A stretch of DNA of 64,000 nt from positions 64,622,937-64,686,936 of the forward strand of contig JALGQZ010000001.1 in NCBI GenBank assembly GCA_023105745.1, in the 5' to 3' direction. Under the pieces are notes generated by a model. That model did not search any database. It was given only the letters and a program-made list of their open reading frames with translations, and had not been told where the DNA came from. How positions within the stretch are numbered: the stretch's first letter is position 1; every line of letters starts with the position of its first letter. The DNA is from Austropuccinia psidii (lineage: Eukaryota > Basidiomycota > Pucciniomycetes > Pucciniales > Sphaerophragmiaceae). Both the position numbers and the translations under genes were made by a program. This document shows, piece after piece, positions 57,665 to 64,000 of the stretch.

Positions 57665-59550
57665 TTGATCATGTATGGAATAGACTCACATAACAACAAG
57701 GACAGATACTTTACTATTGGAGACAATAAGCGTCAAAAATGTGCCTTTTCACAATTTAAAAGACAAATTACATTAAGTAAAGTAGCACCAGTCAACTTAG
57801 AGTTAAAAAGACTCAAATCTGAACAATTAAATGAAGCTGAAATGAGACTTCATCTTACTGATAGTCAGGGAAATGAACTTTTTTCCCTTTTATATGACCA
57901 CAGAGAAGCATTTGCATCTGACAAAGAACCTTTGCAGGAAATTATTGGTCATCAAGCTGACATCATCCTTAATATTGAGAGACCTTATTTACCATCATTA
58001 AGAAGACCTACATATCCAGCAGGTGCTAAATCAAGAGAAGCACTGGAAATTCATATTAAAGAAATTCTAGACCTTGGTGTAATAAGAAGGGTTGGCTATA
58101 ATGAGGAAATAGAAATAACTACACCAGTCATAGTTGCATGGAATAATGGAAAATCTAGAATGGTTGGGGACTTTAGAGCTCTGAAAACTTACACTGTTCC
58201 AGACAGGTACCCAATACCAAAAATCCAAATTGCCCTTACTCAAATATCTCAAGCAGGGAATATAACCACTATGGATGCCCTTAAAGGATTTCATAAAAAT
58301 TTAGTGACACCAAGGGCAATAAAATACTTGAGAGTTATTTTTCATTGTGGAGTATATGAATATTTGAGGATGCCTTTTGGTATAAAGAATTCACCTTCAC
58401 GCTTCCAAAGAATGATGAATGAAATCTTCCCTGAAGAACATTCAGAAGGATGTTTAATCATTTACATTGATGACATTATTGTCTGTTCCAAAGCTTGGGA
58501 AGAACATATGTACAGATTATCCAGAGTTCTTACAAAAATCCAATATGTAAACATGAAAATTTCTTTAAAGAAATTTCATTTTGGATTTAAAGAACCTCAA
58601 GCACTGGGACATGAAGTATCTTTTTTTATCCCTTGGAATTGACAAGAACAAGGTTGCAGCAGTATTGCTGAAACCCATGCCTCAGAACAAGAAAGAAATT
58701 CAGTCATTTTTAGGGTTCGCAGGATATTACAGGCAACATATTAAAGATTTTTCATCCATAGAAAGACCTCTTTACAAATTATGTGACAAAGACACAGTAT
58801 TTGAAATGACTGTTGACAGAGTCAAGTCCTTTGAATCTTTGAGACAAGCCTTCACCACTGCTCCATTCTTACGGATTCTGGACTTTAAGCTGCCTTTTAA
58901 GCTACATATTGCTGCATCAGGAGATGGGCTTGGTGCTGCACTTCATCAAGTATGGATTATGAATGATAAACCTGTGGAAGGACCCATATGCTTCATATTC
59001 AGGCAAATAAAACCAACTGAAGCCAGATATGGAGCCAGTCAAATGGAGTGCTTATTCCTTGTCTGGGCCATAGAAAATCTAAATTACTTTCTGGAAGGAT
59101 GTGTTTTTGAAGCAATAACAGATTGTACTTCTGTTAAGTCACTTTTAAACATGCAGACTCCTAACGGGCATATGCTCAGATGGCAAATAGCCATACAGGA
59201 GTATAGGGGAAATATGAAAATTGTTCATAAAGATGGGAATATTCATAAAAATTCAGATGGACTGAGCAGATGGCCATTACCAAATAATACTGATAATCCT
59301 TCTTATGTTCCAGAGGAAGCTTCCCCACAAATACCCATAGAAGGAATCAGTGTTACAGACCTGAACACCACTTTCTTTGAGGAGGTAAGAAAAAGCTATA
59401 CTCAGGATAAAAACTGTAGCATTTTATGCCAATTACTTACTAAGGACTGTAAAGACCATTCTTTGATACATGCCTTAGATGAGATATGGAGAAAATCAGA
59501 TGATGAAGGAAGATTCCACTTACTGGATGGTATAATCTACCACAGAACTT
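57665..59550 (+). pseudogene. Gypsy reverse transcriptase and RNase H, frameshifted
   Basis: RNA-dependent DNA polymerase plus RNase H. The frame 57665-58642 holds the RT: VGDFRALKTYTVPDRYPIPKI, MPFGIKNSPSRFQRMMNEIF and the catalytic YIDD at residues 267-270. A shift near 58600-58640 leads into frame 58581-59552 with the thumb/connection ([18 protein letters not shown]) and RNase H ([12 protein letters not shown], where the first catalytic Asp of the usual IDAS motif reads Ala; later DGLSRWP). It ends with TAG at 59550. The RT site itself is intact, but the shift and lost RNase H Asp make the protein inactive. Confidence 0.9.
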
Positions 59551-59552
59551 AG

Positions 59553-60923
59553 CATACATGTGTCATGAAAGTTGTGGACAGGTCCTTAATCAATCTTGTA
59601 CTTGAAGAATTCCATGACAGCCCTTTCTCAGGACATCTGTCTGAGGACAGAACAAGAGAAAAATTAAAAACCTGCATATGGTGGCCAATGTGGCAGAAAG
59701 ATGTTGCAGAGTATTGCAAAAACTGTGACAGATGTCAACAAGCAAATAAATCCACTTGCAAAAGACTTGGAAATATGATCAAGATCCAAGAACCTAGCAG
59801 ACCTTGGTAAATTGTCCATATGTATTGGGTAACTGGCCTGCGACCAGGGGGTGACAGAAGTTATAATGCTTTCCTAGTGATTCTTGACAGATTTGGTAAG
59901 ACTGCAATCTTTCTACCATGTCACAAGGATGATACAGCCAGGGATACAGCTCTTCTGATATGGAATAGAGTGATATCATGGACTGGCATATTCACAAACA
60001 TCATTAGTGACAGAGATCCCAAATTCACCTCAGCACTATGAACAAATCTTCACCAACTATTTGGGACAAAATTATCCTTCTTTACAGCCTACCACCCACA
60101 AACTGATGGTCTGGCTAAAAGGTTGATCCAAACCTTAGAAGATATGGTAAGAAGACTTTGTGCATATGGCCTTGAATTCAAAGACTGTGATGGATTTACC
60201 CATGATTGGTGTACTCTTTTACCAGAACCATAATTGGTATATAAGAAATCCATTCATTCCAGTACCAATCAAACTCCTGCTATTCTAGAAAAAGGATGGA
60301 ATCCCAAACTACCTCAAGATTCCCTGAGGAAATAATTGATTGAAATACATCCTACAGCTGCTAGCTTCAAAGGAATTCTAGAAAAATCTAGGAAGCATGC
60401 AGTGAGGTTCATGGAAGACTCTTTTGCATATGCTAAGGACAAATGGCACAAGTCACATGCCACTACAGATTTCAAAGTGGGGAATTTAGTACTTGTATCC
60501 ACCACTAACTTCAATAACATCAAAGGATGTAAAAAGTTAAAAGACTCCTTTGCGGGACCTTTTGTTATTAATGCCCTCCATGGAGAAAATTCTGTTGAAG
60601 TAGAACTATCTGAAGAACTTAGCAATACACATCCTATATTTCCAGTGAGCTTGATAATGCCATATAAATCTAGTGATGCTGAAAAATTTCCTTTGAGGAA
60701 TAAAGTTTCCCAAATTATAGCTCCTATTGAATCATCTTGTATTGAAAAGATTACCAAGCTTCTCAAAGAAAGGAAGTTGAGAACCAATAAAGTAAGGGAA
60801 TACCTTGTTAGGTACAGTGACCCAACTTGTGAAGATGAATGGTTAGCAGAAAAGGACATACCTGAAGCTACTAAACCTCTGAGAAGGCTCAGACACACTA
60901 GAAATAACAAGATTACAAAGTAA
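59553..60923 (+). pseudogene. Gypsy integrase with chromodomain, broken
   Basis: The H2C2 zinc domain (H..SGH..C-N-C-D-R-C) lies at about 59610-59745. The catalytic core has MYWVTGL where the family has an Asp (Asp to Tyr), an intact SDRDPKF motif near 60010, and YHPQTDGLAKR near 60090-60120, where the usual Glu reads Lys; two of the three DDE residues are gone. Stops: TAA near 59807, TGA near 60039, TAA near 60230 and 60332. The C-terminal frame 60336-60923 ends in a chromodomain-like stretch (EYLVRYSDPTCEDEWLAE), which marks the element as a chromovirus; such domains can steer integration to marked chromatin. A BLAST-free assignment, but the motifs are unambiguous. Confidence 0.9.
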
Positions 60924-60934
60924 TATTCTTTTTT

Positions 60935-60946
60935 AGGGGGAGGGAA
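60935..60946 (+). other. Polypurine tract of the Gypsy element
   Basis: AGGGGGAGGGAA lies immediately before the 3' LTR (60947), at the standard position for plus-strand priming. Confidence 0.85.
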
Positions 60947-62764
60947 TGTGAGCCTTAGAGATATTTTAATATACCCAAAAGACCACAAATAACAAAATAA
61001 GATATAAATATAAATAAAATAGATTTATTTATATTATCAAAATAAAAATTAAAATATAAAGACAAATTTATATACAGAAATAAAAATTTAATTTTAATTT
61101 CAAATAAAAATCACATTAAATTTTAAAATTGTGAAAATGCATTTTTACTTGAAAAAATTAAGTAAAAATGAATTTTTAATAAAATTAATAAAGTAAAAAT
61201 ATTTTTGGTAGAATGTTACAGAGAATATATTATAGCTTTTTATCTAAGAGATAAACTTAAGAAAATTACTTCACCATTGGATTCCTCATAAAAAATAAGG
61301 TGGGGTCACCTCTGGGTAAAATTTCTGTAACTCAACTCTAAATAAGCTTGTATTACGTTTTTAATATTTTCTGTACAAAAGATGAAAATACTCAAAACCT
61401 TAATTTAATTCACACCACATGTGATGTTAACCATCAATTTTTGCGTTCAAATTGAGGTGTTGTGTGTAGTTTAGAAGTTATGAGGAATTGAAGTATTTTC
61501 AATTGAAATGTCAAAATGTGTGAGTGTATTATATAAGTGAACTGTAATTTACATATGAGCTATCAATTATTACAGTTTTGTACTGTAAAACTTAATTGAA
61601 TTGTATGTGTAAACTACAAATGTATTACATGATGAGGAATTAAAGAAAAAATAAATTGGAAAGATTAATTCTGGGGGGGAAAGGTACTCTAGCTCCAAGG
61701 GGGAGCCAAACCCCCAAAATCCTTGCTGACAGGCATGGGATGTCAAAATCCACGCAAAGGTTCATCACTTTTGGCCTGGAATTGAGTCACAGGGTCTGTG
61801 ACTCCATTGATGATGAGGTTTTGATACCAACCAGGGCAGTTTTAACTGTTGCCAAGAGGGTAAAACTACCCTTAAGTTAGATCAATCTTAGTAAAGACCG
61901 TTTGAACTAGTTTCTACGTCTCTTAAACACATTATGACGTGTTTTGAAGGCTCTATACCAGGTATTACTATAGTAATGGCTGATTTAAGGGTCTAAAATA
62001 GCTAAAAATGGCTAGAGCCGGCCCTTTTTTGGTCTAAACCAGGGTTCAATGATGCCATAATTGGCTTTTTGGTTTTCAGAGTGTTTTCCATGACTGAAAA
62101 GAGTAAATGTTACTTTTGGAGTAAGAAAATTTATGGCTATAAAAGAATGTCTTCTTTGCCCCACTTTTCTCTTCATGTTAGAATCTCTTTTCCTTTTATA
62201 ATTAGTTTAATCACTGTTAAACCAATCAATAAAAGATTCCAACCACCCTTTTTAAATCATTTTAAACCTTTTAAGCATGTGAAAAAATAATTATAATTAT
62301 TTTTTGTAACTCTTATAATCATTTTTCCCCCTTGAACCACCCCATAAGTGAATTAAAGCATCTTTCATCACTGTTAACTTTGTCACTTTTTTTCCAAATT
62401 CACTCTGGTCACTTTTGGGTGTTTTTTCTCTTCAAATATCTTTTTAAAGTTTTCATTCTTTAATTGATTCCTTGCAGTTCTTTGCTCAATTAATTCGAAT
62501 TTAAATTGCTCTTGAAGAAATTTCTTTTGTAGCCTTAAATATCTCTTGCAGAGTATTTTTGGATAAATTTCTATTGTTGGTAAAACAATAAATATTTATA
62601 ATATTACTTTTTTATACTTATAAATTTAAGAACAATGGTATTGGCGTTTTTTTTCTTAAAAATACTATTTCATACTATTTTTTAATTATATTTTACCTTA
62701 TAAAAATTTTGGCAATAGGAAAAGTACTTGATTTTTAATCAAGGTTTCATATCCACACCTTACA
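60947..62764 (+). repeat. 3' LTR of the Gypsy element
   Basis: 1818 bp, ends TGTGAG..CTTACA, collinear with the 5' LTR, with the TATA candidate at 62138-62145. It is followed by the target duplication GTTTC. Differences from the 5' LTR are scattered, so the insertion is not recent. Confidence 0.95.
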
Positions 62765-64000
62765 GTTTCCAAAAGAGAAATTGGCCACTTTCTGATAACA
62801 CACAGAGGAGAAAATAACTTTTAAATTGTCCTTTTGAAGATATATTATAATTTGGAAAGTGGATAATGTAAATTACGCATACTGCAAGAGGCCACTGGAC
62901 CTATTGGTGAGTTCAGTTTGGGGTCTTTAGTATGGACACCTTGGTGAATAAACTGTTAAATGACCTTCTTTATTTCATAAGATGGGTCTATGGGTATCTA
63001 TACGTGTAAAATACCACATTTTTTTACAATATTGCTTCCCAATTCTTGGTCTTTTTATTTGCTTTTTCTTTGGTGGTGCACTATTTAAAATTGAGTAAAA
63101 ACCCCCGCTAATGGCCAAAAATTAGTTTTTTGGAACTTTGTGTAAAACCATGGCCTAGTCTCCCATGGGTATGGATTTTTTTCCACAGCTACTGAAATAA
63201 AACCAGGAACTCATGACTACTTTATTTAGGGGGATTTACTATGTAAATCTCACTGTAAGCCCATAAAATAGATAGCTTTTTGCCATGAATTTTGTTGGTG
63301 TCTATTTAGCTTTCAGCTATAGAATCCCTCTTATATTATTTCTTAATATTATTTATCCAAAAAATTAAGGATTATTAGATGGAGGCTAAACTATGGCGAA
63401 TTTTGTCAAAGATCCTAATACTGGGCAAAAGTGACAATGTTTTGGGCCCTGGGACATCCCTCACCTATTATCCCACGCCTCTTCGGGATTTCTCATGCCA
63501 CCTACTGAAAACAACCCCTCGGATCTGATGTAGAATATAATCAGGGGTTTCATGACCAAAACATTAGTGAAATCCACATGAAATTCCCAAATCCATGCCT
63601 TAAAATAGTTTGCGGAGAATTATATTGTTCTCAAAGACAGGGTTTTTAAAATGAGTGCTTGAAATATTTTTTCCACAAATTAGGAATCTATTTGGGGGAA
63701 GAAATATGGCCCATTGTGTGAAAACCCAGGAATTGGGGCTTTTCCATTCCAACTACTGAAGAAATTGCCTTGACACATTGGAGACCTCAATTAACAGGTC
63801 TTACTATGAAAGTCTTATTAAAACTTGAATTATATGCCAAAATTTGTGTCATCAAGTTGGTTTTTGGGGTCTCCATAATTGGTAAATACAGTATTTTTTG
63901 GCAAATGTCTGTCAAAAATTGGGCATTTTTTGGGTGGAGGGACCTATTTCCAGTTTTATGAAATCCCTGAAGCTGGCCAAAAATAGGTTTTTATGCCCCT
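62765..64000. other. Non-coding DNA with weak diverged repeats
   Basis: A motif around CTACTGAA recurs with similar surroundings: CACAGCTACTGAAATAAA near 63186, CCACCTACTGAAAACAA near 63499 and CCAACTACTGAAGAAA near 63750. It is preceded by words such as TGGCC/GGGCC..CCCAGG or CCCATGGG and followed by TTTACTATG/CTTACTATG. This suggests an old tandem repeat of about 250-310 bp. No protein-like frame; the window ends inside it. Confidence 0.4.

Larger units (their letters stand above)
50799..62764 (+). mobile_element. Ty3/Gypsy chromovirus with both LTRs, about 12 kb
   Basis: LTRs at 50799-52608 and 60947-62764 both start TGTGAGCCTTAGAG and end CACCTTACA. They are flanked by a perfect 5-bp target duplication GTTTC (50794-50798 and 62765-62769). 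The primer-binding site follows at 52611 and the polypurine tract ends at 60946. Internal order is Gag, protease, reverse transcriptase, RNase H, integrase, chromodomain, which is the Ty3/Gypsy (Metaviridae-type) order. The coding region has many stops, altered catalytic residues and a solo LTR of a related family in the protease, so it is dead. Confidence 0.96.

Overview
This is a stretch of very AT-rich eukaryotic DNA built almost entirely of decayed transposable elements. Short GT-AG introns (about 50-80 bp), spliced Tnp2-type transposases, a chromodomain Ty3/Gypsy element, a BED/hAT element and a tRNA-derived SINE point to a basidiomycete fungus. The Gypsy polyprotein and the Tnp2 proteins look like those I associate with rust fungi (Pucciniales), especially the large, repeat-rich genome of Austropuccinia psidii. 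That species guess is from memory and is not proven here. I see no intact host gene, rRNA, tRNA gene or CRISPR array.

Layout. 1-4295: AT-rich DNA with a two-copy tandem repeat and a pyrimidine-rich stretch that looks like the upstream region of a gene. 4296-7185: complete hAT element with a perfect 8-bp target duplication and a broken transposase. 8020-8701: minus-strand Tc1/mariner relic. 9677-35583: a three-deep nest. The oldest layer is a CACTA element (CACTA-2), whose transposase gene is split at 10149/31038 by an LTR retrotransposon (10150-31037). Its 5' LTR is in turn split by a second CACTA element (CACTA-1, 10332-21220, 3-bp duplication TCA). A SINE (28326-28718) sits inside the same retrotransposon. 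37665-44260: CACTA-3 with 47-bp inverted ends and AAA target duplication. 44261-50798: unassigned degenerate DNA with a possible second SINE and a possible minus-strand primer-binding site. 50799-62764: Ty3/Gypsy chromovirus with both LTRs, target duplication GTTTC, and a related solo LTR (55679-57588, duplication AAATT) inside its protease. 62765-64000: weak diverged repeats.

How the genes relate. All three CACTA elements carry the same pair of convergent genes: a plus-strand Tnp2/Transposase_21 gene with an N-terminal Cys cluster, and a minus-strand gene for an unrecognised protein (N-terminal coiled coil, Lys/Ser-rich linker, conserved middle domain, acidic tail). The second gene is the best candidate for an undescribed component: a CACTA partner protein comparable in position to plant TnpA. 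The nested LTR element encodes Gag, a zinc knuckle and an aspartic protease but shows no reverse transcriptase, RNase H or integrase, so it is probably non-autonomous. Every coding region carries stops or frameshifts; nothing here looks able to move by itself.
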